DNA of 6,303 nucleotides. Origin: CAMBDR01 sp046597185 (lineage in GTDB: Bacteria > Pseudomonadota > Gammaproteobacteria > Burkholderiales > Burkholderiaceae_D). Shown here piece by piece: positions 1 to 5,431 of this stretch (position 1 is its first letter; every line of letters begins with the position of its first letter). The notes beneath the pieces are model-generated. The model was not told the DNA's origin. It saw only the letters and a program-made list of their open reading frames with translations, and searched no databases. The stretch spans positions 1-6,303 of the forward strand of contig JBKJLF010000625.1 in NCBI GenBank assembly GCA_046597185.1, in the 5' to 3' direction. The translations under genes were made by a program, and so were the position numbers.

Positions 1-506
1 CCAAGGCTATGCCCAAACAGCCGTAGGCCGCCGCTGGACGGGGGGGGGCGGTCAGTGAGCACCAAATCGAGCTTGTGCAAGGCCAAGTCGGCTAACAAGG
101 ATTCATATTTGCCTTCATTGCAAATTAAGCGTATCGGTTGCGCTACTGTCCAAATCGGTTCCAGTAGCCGATACGCCAATAGTTTGGGCACCACGTCTGA
201 AATGCCTACCGTCAAGTGCAAACGCGGCACTGTATGGATATTTTGCAGGGCGTCTTGCATTTGTTCCGTCAGCAAAAATATTTGGTCGGCATACGCCATC
301 ATGGTGCGGCCACCATCGGTTAGCACCAGGCGTCTACCTTGTTGCGTGAGCAGCGACTTGCCCATACTTTTTTCGAGATTGGTCAATTGGGTGCTGATGG
401 TTTGTACCGCCAAGCCCAGCCGCTCGGCGGCACGTGTCATACTTCCCTCTTTGGCAACTACCCAAAAGTAATATAAATGATGTAAATTTAAGTTTGATGA
501 TTTCAT
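1..506 (-). CDS. nhaR: NhaR-like LysR-family transcriptional regulator (C-terminus beyond window)
   Basis: A DNA-binding transcription regulator of the LysR family. The frame is open from the ATG at 506 (minus strand) to the window edge, giving 168 codons of an expected ~300. The N-terminus begins MKSSNLNLHHLYYFWVVAKE, and the LYYFW...KEGS pattern is typical of NhaR, the activator of Na+/H+ antiporter genes in enterobacteria. The winged helix-turn-helix spans about residues 9-65 (TRAAERLGLAVQTISTQL, then LEKSMGKSLL). The effector-binding domain begins near residue 90 and includes LHKLDLVLTDRPPP, again NhaR-like. The start is chosen because it places the HTH at the usual distance from the N-terminus; the Shine-Dalgarno is weak (GAGAAA about 9 nt upstream). 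It is divergent from the DUF475 gene, the classic arrangement for a LysR regulator and its target. Family is secure; the NhaR name is by resemblance, and the true inducer could differ. Confidence 0.8.
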   Translation of the reverse strand, partial: MKSSNLNLHHLYYFWVVAKEGSMTRAAERLGLAVQTISTQLTNLEKSMGKSLLTQQGRRLVLTDGGRTMMAYADQIFLLTEQMQDALQNIHTVPRLHLTVGISDVVPKLLAYRLLEPIWTVAQPIRLICNEGKYESLLADLALHKLDLVLTDRPPPSSGGLRLFGHSL

Positions 507-534
507 GGTTCTGTTTTCTCGAACAAAGGCTTCT

Positions 535-563
535 GTTATATTCGCTTTTTTCTTGCGTGTACA
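535..563 (-). promoter_or_regulatory. Candidate sigma70 promoter for the nhaR-like gene
   Basis: On the minus strand there is a TATAAC hexamer (complement of 535-540, five of six matches to TATAAT). Seventeen bases upstream is TGTACA (complement of 558-563, four of six matches to TTGACA). This would start transcription roughly 30 bases before the regulator's ATG. The -35 half is itself palindromic. Support is from pattern only. Confidence 0.35.
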
Positions 564-568
564 TCGTC

Positions 569-574
569 TATTAT
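569..574 (+). promoter_or_regulatory. Candidate -10 element for the DUF475 transcript
   Basis: TATTAT matches the sigma70 -10 consensus at five of six positions. It predicts a transcript start near 581, just ahead of the first hairpin of the structured leader (585), which is the main reason to favour it. No good -35 is visible at 16-18 bp, so an activator may be needed; the divergent LysR protein is a natural candidate. It lies next to the opposing promoter, so the two may interfere. Confidence 0.3.
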
Positions 575-583
575 GCATCAATC

Positions 584-720
584 GGAGTTTTGGTCAAACT
601 CTACGGTGTGGTTTGCCGTAGTGTGTGCTCAAATCTCGGGTCGTGGCGGTGCGTCGTTGTGGACATCTGCCATGGTTTCTACCGCCCACTTTGGGGCAAG
701 TTCGCTTGCCCCTTTTTTTT
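584..720 (+). promoter_or_regulatory. Structured 5' leader with attenuator, candidate riboswitch-like element
   Basis: Several helices can be drawn by eye. Hairpin A is GAGTTT/AAACTC (585-590 with 596-601). Hairpin B is CTACGG/CCGTAG (601-606 with 616-621). Stem C pairs 643-650 with 681-689 with one bulged C, enclosing a small GTGG/CCAT helix (659-662 with 670-673). The leader ends in the intrinsic terminator at 693-720. An alternative pairing of 612-617 (TTTGCC) with 695-700 (GGCAAG) would break both hairpin B and the terminator, and GCCC 684-687 with GGGC 694-697 would also compete. This is the logic expected of an on/off switch. TerC-like genes are often controlled by the Mn2+-sensing yybP-ykoY riboswitch, but I do not see its conserved GGGGAGUAG core, so the class is unassigned. 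The presence of an attenuator is well supported; the ligand is unknown. Confidence 0.5.
693..720 (+). terminator. Intrinsic terminator in the leader of the DUF475 gene
   Basis: GGGGCAAG (693-700), a TTCG tetraloop (701-704) and CTTGCCCC (705-712) form a perfect 8-bp stem, followed by eight T residues (713-720). The T-tract is on the plus-strand 3' side only, so it works in the direction of the DUF475 gene, whose ATG is at 732. The only plausible Shine-Dalgarno (AGG, 721-723) lies immediately after the T-tract, so terminated RNA would lack the ribosome site. Confidence 0.88.
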
Positions 721-731
721 AGGTTTTCTAT

Positions 732-1760
732 ATGAAATCATCGCTCTCTTACTTTACTGGCTCGTTTGTGTTTTGCATTGCTGCCGTCATTGCCGCTTTT
801 TTTGTTGGCGGCGTTGCGGCAGCCGTTACGGTAATATTTTTGACCGTTCTTGAAACATCGTTATCGTTTGATAATGCGGTGGTCAATGCGGGTATTTTGA
901 AAGATTGGGATGCAGTGTGGCGTAAGCGCTTTCTGATGTGGGGCATCCTTATTGCGGTGTTTGGTATGCGTTTGGTGTTCCCCTTGGCCATTGTTGGCGT
1001 GGCGGGTGAGATTGGCCCGATCAAAGTGCTGGATTTAGCCTTCAATCATGCTGAGGAATATAAAACGATTTTAGCCTCGGCCCACCATCAAATTGCGGCT
1101 TTTGGTGGCACGTTTTTGCTGATGGTATTTTTTAGTTTCTTTGTGGCGCAACATAAAACTGAACATTGGTTGGAATTCATTGAAAAACCCTTGACTCGCC
1201 TGGGGCAAATGGAAGCGATTGAAGCGGCGTTGACCTTGATTGTTTTGTTAGTGGTGGCCCATTATGTGCCTGAAGCAGCACGCGCTGGTTTTGTGGTGGC
1301 GGGTATCTGGGGCTTGGTGACCTTTGTGTTGGCAAAAGGCTTGGCGGCTTTATTGGGTGGTGAAGCTGAGGGTGGCGCTCATGTGGTCAAACAAGGTGTT
1401 GCCGGATTCCTCTACTTGGAATTGATCGATGCCAGCTTTTCTTTCGATGGCGTGATTGGCGCATTTGCCTTGACCAATAACCTGATGATCATCGCCCTGG
1501 GTTTGGGTGCGGGTGCGATGTTTGTGCGTAGTTTTACCTTGTTATTGGTTGATCGCGGCACCTTGACTGAATTCCGCTATCTGGAACATGGTGCATTTTG
1601 GGCCATTGGTTCACTGGCGATTTTAATGTTGGTGGGGGCCAGCGTGCATATTTCCGAGGCAGTAACCGGTTTGTTGGGCGGAGCCTTGATTGTTGCGGCG
1701 TTTGTCAGCTCGATTTTGGCCAATCGGCGCGATGCGCAAAATGGTGAGTCTAAGGCTTAA
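732..1760 (+). CDS. DUF475/TerC-like integral membrane protein, probable metal-ion transporter
   Basis: A 342-residue, strongly hydrophobic protein with about eight to ten membrane segments (roughly 8-50, 70-92, 122-139, 163-208, 224-266, 288-330) and a short polar C-terminal tail. It resembles the DUF475 family, related to TerC/YkoY proteins. Two similar acidic motifs lie in membrane segments: ETSLSFDNAV (41-50) and ELIDASFSFDGVIGAF (230-245). This suggests internal duplication, with E41, D47, E230 and D239 as candidate cation ligands. Characterised TerC relatives export manganese in Bacillus and are linked to tellurite resistance elsewhere; the substrate here is inferred. The start is the only one near the N-terminus with a Shine-Dalgarno-like AGG (721-723, 8 nt upstream). 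Expression is probably set by the attenuator directly upstream and perhaps by the divergent LysR regulator. Family membership is confident; the ion is not. Confidence 0.88.
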   Translation: MKSSLSYFTGSFVFCIAAVIAAFFVGGVAAAVTVIFLTVLETSLSFDNAVVNAGILKDWDAVWRKRFLMWGILIAVFGMRLVFPLAIVGVAGEIGPIKVLDLAFNHAEEYKTILASAHHQIAAFGGTFLLMVFFSFFVAQHKTEHWLEFIEKPLTRLGQMEAIEAALTLIVLLVVAHYVPEAARAGFVVAGIWGLVTFVLAKGLAALLGGEAEGGAHVVKQGVAGFLYLELIDASFSFDGVIGAFALTNNLMIIALGLGAGAMFVRSFTLLLVDRGTLTEFRYLEHGAFWAIGSLAILMLVGASVHISEAVTGLLGGALIVAAFVSSILANRRDAQNGESKA

Positions 1761-1798
1761 TCTGCGGCTCAATAGTCGTTATTGAAATGCAAAGCTTG

Positions 1799-1838
1799 GG
1801 CGGCAGCGCACGCAGTTTCTCGCGCTTGCCGCCTTATT
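1799..1838 (+). terminator. GC-rich hairpin, possible terminator after the DUF475 gene
   Basis: GGCGGCA plus GCGC (1799-1809) pairs with GCGC and TGCCGCC (1822-1833), about 11 bp with one bulged T (1826) and a 12-nt loop. The tail TTATT (1834-1838) is a poor T-tract, so termination would be partial or factor-assisted. A smaller perfect inverted repeat, TCAATA/TATTGA, sits just upstream at 1769-1785. Together they are the only structure seen between the DUF475 stop and the next gene. Confidence 0.4.
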
Positions 1839-1890
1839 CCCAAAAAAATCGGCAAAATATCGACAAGTTTTGATCTGGATTCTGGTTTTA

Positions 1891-1898
1891 AGGGGGAG
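1891..1898 (+). promoter_or_regulatory. Strong Shine-Dalgarno fixing the start of the beta-propeller gene
   Basis: AGGGGGAG lies 9 nt before the ATG at 1908. The other in-frame ATGs, at 1782 and 1950, have no comparable site. It is the strongest ribosome site in the window and marks the likely first gene of the downstream operon. Confidence 0.7.
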
Positions 1899-1907
1899 TG
1901 CAGCACA

Positions 1908-2933
1908 ATGCACGGTAAAATACCATTTTTGAATCTTGAATTGATCGTCATGTGGCGTCGTGCTTCTTTGTTGTTAGCTTGTTTTTTTGTCCTCTGGTTT
2001 GGTTGCGGATTGACTTTGGCACCTGCCAACGCCGCTGTCGTGGTGGTGTTGAATTCGCGTGATGCGACAGTCACCTTGCTGGATTCTGTGACGTATCAGG
2101 AAATTGGCTCTTTCCCGGTCGGTAAAGAACCACACCATTTAATGGCCACGCCAGACAATACCTCCTTGATTGTGGCAAGTTCGGTTGGCAATGAATTACT
2201 TTTACTCGATCCCAAAAGCGGCCAAATTCAAAGGCATATTAAAGGGATACTCGATCCCTATCAAATTGGCTTTTCACCCGATCAAAAATGGTTTGTGGTC
2301 AATGCGCTACGTCTGGATCGGGTGGATTTTTATCGTTTTGAGGGCAAAACCCCGGTTCTGATCAAGCGCGTGCCGCTGGCGCAATTGCCCAGCCATATGG
2401 CATTTGATGCCCAGAGTAGTACGGTGTTTGTCACCCAGCAGGGCAATGATAAGGTTAGCGCGATTGATTTGGCCACGCAAGAAATTAAATGGACGATGGC
2501 AGTGGGCAGCTTGCCCGCAGGCATTAGCATGACGCCCGATAATAAATACCTGTTGGTGGGGATTATGGGCAGTGATGTGGTCGAAGTCATCGATTGGCGC
2601 ACACAAAAAATCATCAAACGCATTAAAGCGGGCAAGGGCACGCATAATTTCCGCGCTTTGGGTGACGGGCGGCATGTTCTGGTATCCAACCGGGTTTCCA
2701 ATACCATCAATATTATCGATCAGCAAACCCTGGAAAACGTCGGAACCATACCTGTTCCTGGTGGGCCGGATTGCATGGAAGTCACGCAGGATGGAAAAAC
2801 CATCTGGGCCACACTGCGCTGGATTAAAAAAGTGGCGGTGATTGACGTGGCCAGTCGACGCGTCATTAAACTAATTCCCGTGGGCCGTTCGCCGCATGGC
2901 GTGTATTTTTTCAATCATGCGCCGCGTCGCTAA
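1908..2933 (+). CDS. Exported YVTN-type seven-bladed beta-propeller protein
   Basis: A 341-residue protein with an N-terminal export signal: basic MWRRAS at 15-20, hydrophobic core 21-38, and a likely signal peptidase site after PANA (39-42). The rest divides into seven repeats of about 40 residues (approx. 44-82, 86-125, 127-169, 172-211, 213-253, 255-294, 298-334). Each has the pattern of a V-rich strand, N/D turn, IDxxTxxxxxxIxVG, then xPxxxxxxPD. This is the YVTN/YncE-like propeller fold, complete at seven blades. Such proteins are usually periplasmic and serve as binding scaffolds; some relatives bind haem or metals, but no function can be assigned here. Histidines recur at equivalent blade positions (H76-H77, H163, H246, H330). 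The start at 1908 is chosen for its Shine-Dalgarno; an upstream ATG at 1782 would add an unlikely 42-residue extension, and ATG 1950 would give a shorter signal peptide. It is the first gene of a tightly packed same-strand set. Confidence 0.88.
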   Translation: MHGKIPFLNLELIVMWRRASLLLACFFVLWFGCGLTLAPANAAVVVVLNSRDATVTLLDSVTYQEIGSFPVGKEPHHLMATPDNTSLIVASSVGNELLLLDPKSGQIQRHIKGILDPYQIGFSPDQKWFVVNALRLDRVDFYRFEGKTPVLIKRVPLAQLPSHMAFDAQSSTVFVTQQGNDKVSAIDLATQEIKWTMAVGSLPAGISMTPDNKYLLVGIMGSDVVEVIDWRTQKIIKRIKAGKGTHNFRALGDGRHVLVSNRVSNTINIIDQQTLENVGTIPVPGGPDCMEVTQDGKTIWATLRWIKKVAVIDVASRRVIKLIPVGRSPHGVYFFNHAPRR

Positions 2934-2967
2934 AGCGGGTCTGGCACCAGGCCTGACACCCATCCAC

Positions 2968-3735
2968 ATGGCTTGGCGCATGATGTCATGCCTGGGCTGG
3001 CTGGGTTGGCTTGGCATAATTTGCTTACCCGCAACCAGCACCGCGCAAGCTTGCTGGGGAACGCTGTATTTGAGTTTTGATACGGGCAGCCAATCGCAAG
3101 CACAACTGATTGCCGATACCCTAAGGCGCTACCATGTAAAAGCCACGTTTTTTCTGGCCAACGAGAAAACCGTGCAGGGTGATTATTCACTCGATCCGGC
3201 TTGGGCCAACTACTGGCGCGAGCGCGTGGCCGAAGGTCATGCTTTTGGTAGCCATACATTTGACCATATTGTGGCGCAAGGGGACCAGCCGGACGGCAAA
3301 ATCAAGGTCAAATTCCAGTTCGGTGCGCATGCCGGGCAAAGCGCCGCCTTGAGTGCAGAGCAATATTGCCAGCAACTGCGCCGCGTCGATCAGCGCTTTT
3401 TTGAACTGACCGGGCGCAAACTCGACCCGATTTGGCGCGCCCCCGCCGGACGCGTGACCGCCAAGGCCAAACAGGCGGCCACGGCCTGTGGTTATCAGCA
3501 TATCGGCTGGTCGCCGGCTGGGTTTTCCGGCGATGAATTGCCTTCCGCTAAATTTCCGAATCCAGTCTTGCTGCAGCGCATGCTTCGCGAACTACGCGAT
3601 GGCGATATCATCATGGCGCATATGGGTATTTGGTCGCGCCAAGACCCATGGGCACCCGCCAATCTGGCACCGTTAATTGATGGCTTGCAGCAAAAAGGCT
3701 TTTGTTTTGCGACTTTACGGGAGCATCATGATTGA
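2968..3735 (+). CDS. Exported polysaccharide deacetylase-like (NodB-fold) protein
   Basis: A 255-residue protein of the NodB/carbohydrate esterase 4 fold, whose members remove acetyl groups from cell-wall or exopolysaccharide sugars. A signal peptide (residues 1-28, ending TAQA) points to export. Motifs from this start: motif 1 is SFDTG (36-40) where TFDDG is usual; motif 2 is SHTFDH (95-100), giving the two metal histidines H96 and H100; motif 3 is RAPAGR (157-162); motif 4 is DIIMAH (213-218). D38 keeps the place of the catalytic-base Asp, but the usual metal-binding Asp is Thr39. The protein may use altered metal coordination or be a non-catalytic binder. The start is uncertain: ATGs at 2896 and 2917 would overlap the propeller gene by 38 and 17 bp, and none has a good ribosome site. 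2968 is chosen because it gives a compact signal peptide. Its 3' end overlaps the hydroxylase gene by 8 bp. Confidence 0.85.
   Translation: MAWRMMSCLGWLGWLGIICLPATSTAQACWGTLYLSFDTGSQSQAQLIADTLRRYHVKATFFLANEKTVQGDYSLDPAWANYWRERVAEGHAFGSHTFDHIVAQGDQPDGKIKVKFQFGAHAGQSAALSAEQYCQQLRRVDQRFFELTGRKLDPIWRAPAGRVTAKAKQAATACGYQHIGWSPAGFSGDELPSAKFPNPVLLQRMLRELRDGDIIMAHMGIWSRQDPWAPANLAPLIDGLQQKGFCFATLREHHD
3719..3723 (+). promoter_or_regulatory. Shine-Dalgarno for the hydroxylase gene, inside the deacetylase-like gene
   Basis: GGGAG lies 4 nt before the ATG at 3728, within the last codons of the preceding gene. It supports 3728 over the longer in-frame start at 3677 and suggests translational coupling across the 8-bp overlap. 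Confidence 0.5.
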
Positions 3736-4720
3736 GACCCCGGTTGAATGGTTCGCCATGGTGCAAGCCTGGCTGTTTGAAAACATCGTCTTGCCCGTGA
3801 TTTTTCGCTTTGGCCTGGGCGAATTTACCGAATCTGCCTTTGAAGGCACCGAATGGTTCTTGGTTGGGGTGATTGAACTGACGCTATTATTTATCGTGTT
3901 GCGCCCACTCGAAGCCTGGCGACCGGTGCAAGTGCTGGCTGACCCGCGTGCGCGCTGGAATGATTTTATGTATACCGCCCTGCATCGACTGGGCTTATTT
4001 TCCCTGGCCATTTTTTTCGCGCTCGACCCCGTGCTCGACCACATGCTGGCGCAATGGCATCTACGTGGCTTGCAAACCTTTAATCTGGAAAGCCTGTGGC
4101 CCGGTATGGGGCCATTGACCAGTTTCTTCATCTATCTGGTGGTATTGGATTTCTTTGATTATTGGTATCATCGGGCGGAACATCATTTCAATTGGTGGTG
4201 GGCCTTGCACAGCTTGCACCACAGCCAGCGCGACATGAATTTATGGAGCGATAACCGCAATCATTTACTCGATGATCTACTGCGTGATGTGGTTATGGGC
4301 GTGATCGCCATCTTACTGGGGGTGGCACCGAGTCAATACGTGTTATTGGTGTCCTTGTCGCGGGCGCTGCAAAGCTTGCAGCATGCCAATATTCGCCTGC
4401 ATTTTGGGCGCTGGGGCGAGCGTTTATTGGTGTCGCCACGCTACCACCGCACCCATCATGCGATTGGTTTGGGGCATGAATCGCAAGGGGCTGGCTCGCT
4501 GGGCGGTTGTAATTTTGCGGTACTGTTTCCGATCTGGGATATGCTTTTTCGCAGTGCCAACTTCAGCACCGAATTTGCCGCCACCGGCGTGCGCGACCAA
4601 TTGCCGGTACTTGGCCAAGGGCGGGCCGAAGGGGTGAATTATGGGCATGGATTTTGGGTGCAGCAATGGTTGGGTCTGGTGCGCCTGGCGCGCGCCCTGG
4701 GCATGGGGAAGCGGGCATGA
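3728..4720 (+). CDS. Sterol desaturase/fatty acid hydroxylase family membrane protein
   Basis: A 330-residue integral-membrane di-iron oxygenase of the fatty acid hydroxylase superfamily, which hydroxylates or desaturates lipid chains using O2. The histidine clusters are complete: HRAEHH (148-153), HSLHH (161-165) and HRTHH (240-244), with further histidines at 219 and 225. Hydrophobic segments lie near 41-60, 87-100, 129-146 and 188-210. The actual lipid substrate cannot be read from the sequence; bacterial members act on fatty acids, ether lipids, carotenoids or hopanoid-like compounds. The start at 3728 is supported by GGGAG just upstream and overlaps the deacetylase-like stop by 8 bp. Its own stop overlaps the next start (ATGA), so it sits mid-operon. 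Family assignment is secure. Confidence 0.9.
   Translation: MIETPVEWFAMVQAWLFENIVLPVIFRFGLGEFTESAFEGTEWFLVGVIELTLLFIVLRPLEAWRPVQVLADPRARWNDFMYTALHRLGLFSLAIFFALDPVLDHMLAQWHLRGLQTFNLESLWPGMGPLTSFFIYLVVLDFFDYWYHRAEHHFNWWWALHSLHHSQRDMNLWSDNRNHLLDDLLRDVVMGVIAILLGVAPSQYVLLVSLSRALQSLQHANIRLHFGRWGERLLVSPRYHRTHHAIGLGHESQGAGSLGGCNFAVLFPIWDMLFRSANFSTEFAATGVRDQLPVLGQGRAEGVNYGHGFWVQQWLGLVRLARALGMGKRA
4705..4710 (+). promoter_or_regulatory. Shine-Dalgarno for the EI24-domain gene
   Basis: GGGGAA lies 6 nt before the ATG at 4717. It selects this start over the in-frame ATG at 4654, which would run 67 bp into the hydroxylase gene, and the one at 4744. Confidence 0.55.
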
Positions 4721-5406
4721 CAGCAAGGGCGGACAGTATTTGGATGCAATCCCTGGGGTGCGCATTTTTTGCCCAATTCCATCCCAAAATGTTGGTGCTG
4801 TCATTCTTGCCAATGATGTTATCGCTGTTTGTTTGGGGTGCTTTGCTCTGGCTGGGTTTGCCCTGGTTCAAAGATCAAGTGCAAATTTATTTGCTGGGTT
4901 TTTCCTCGTTTCAATCCATCGGTAGTGGTTGGACTCAATTGGGTTTGCTTGCCGCGCAAGCGCTGCTGGTGCCGCTGGTGGCACTGTGGTTGTTATTGCC
5001 CCTGATCTTATTGGCGCATACCATCCTGTGGGGTTGGCTGACCTGGCGAGTGATGATTTACGATGCACTGGCCGAGCATGCGAGTGAGGATGAGTACCAA
5101 GCCATTTTGGCACAACATCGCTGGCCTTTGTTGGAGATTGGCATCGTTAGCAGCGTGATTGGCAATTTTCCTGCCACTTTATGGTTGGGTGGAGCCTTGA
5201 CGGTGGTAATCTTGCCGATAACGGCGACATTATCGATATGGCTTTATTTATTGATTTTTATTTTTACCGGTTTATGGTTCCAGTATTATGCGCTCATGGC
5301 ATTGCATACTTGGCGTCAACACAATGAAATGGTGATCGAAGCAAGCTGCCGCATCGTTGCCGAGGTTGAATTGATCCCCCAGGCAAGACTGCGCCGCACT
5401 GACTGA
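4717..5406 (+). CDS. EI24-domain (CysZ-like) integral membrane protein
   Basis: A 229-residue membrane protein with four main hydrophobic blocks (about 25-48, 72-106, 140-165 and 165-192) and a polar C-terminal tail. The cytosolic-looking stretch YDALAEHASEDEYQAILAQHRWPLLEIG (115-142) and the following WLGGAL and GLWFQYYALMAL segments resemble the EI24 proteins of Burkholderiales; the Pfam EI24 family also contains the sulfate transporter CysZ. Function is unknown; transport or membrane organisation is possible, and sulfate uptake is not implied by context because no cys gene is nearby. The start overlaps the preceding stop as ATGA, the usual sign of translational coupling, and is preceded by GGGGAA. 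A 25-bp gap separates it from the next gene, with which I recall it being paired in related genomes. Confidence 0.8.
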   Translation: MTARADSIWMQSLGCAFFAQFHPKMLVLSFLPMMLSLFVWGALLWLGLPWFKDQVQIYLLGFSSFQSIGSGWTQLGLLAAQALLVPLVALWLLLPLILLAHTILWGWLTWRVMIYDALAEHASEDEYQAILAQHRWPLLEIGIVSSVIGNFPATLWLGGALTVVILPITATLSIWLYLLIFIFTGLWFQYYALMALHTWRQHNEMVIEASCRIVAEVELIPQARLRRTD

Positions 5407-5431
5407 ATAACAAAGCCCAAAAGGATGCGAC

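Noticed and set aside
55..471. Plus-strand open frame opposite the nhaR-like gene
   Set aside because: It is antisense to a clear LysR coding frame and has no family resemblance.
580..692. Canonical yybP-ykoY manganese riboswitch
   Set aside because: Tempting because of the TerC-like gene and a GTCAA...ACTC stretch with a following hairpin, but the conserved GGGGAGUAG core and the closing GCAAGACC segment are not visible by eye; kept only as a hypothesis for a covariance search.
434..853. Open frame of 139 codons on the plus strand across the leader and the DUF475 start
   Set aside because: It runs through the divergent promoters, the terminator and another frame of the DUF475 gene; composition (Cys, Arg, Tyr rich) is not protein-like and there is no ribosome site.
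1769..1785. Small inverted repeat TCAATA/TATTGA after the DUF475 stop as a terminator
   Set aside because: The stem is AT-rich, only 6 bp, and has no T-tract, so it is too weak to call by itself.
1782..1907. Longer N-terminus for the beta-propeller protein (start at 1782)
   Set aside because: It would put 42 non-conserved-looking residues before a signal peptide and cover the GC-rich hairpin; the strong Shine-Dalgarno at 1891-1898 supports 1908.
2307..2726. Minus-strand open frames opposite the propeller gene
   Set aside because: Shadows of the coding frame; no ribosome site and no recognisable domain.
4424..4871. Minus-strand open frames opposite the hydroxylase/EI24 junction
   Set aside because: Antisense to two well-supported genes; low-complexity Pro/Ala-rich products typical of shadow frames.
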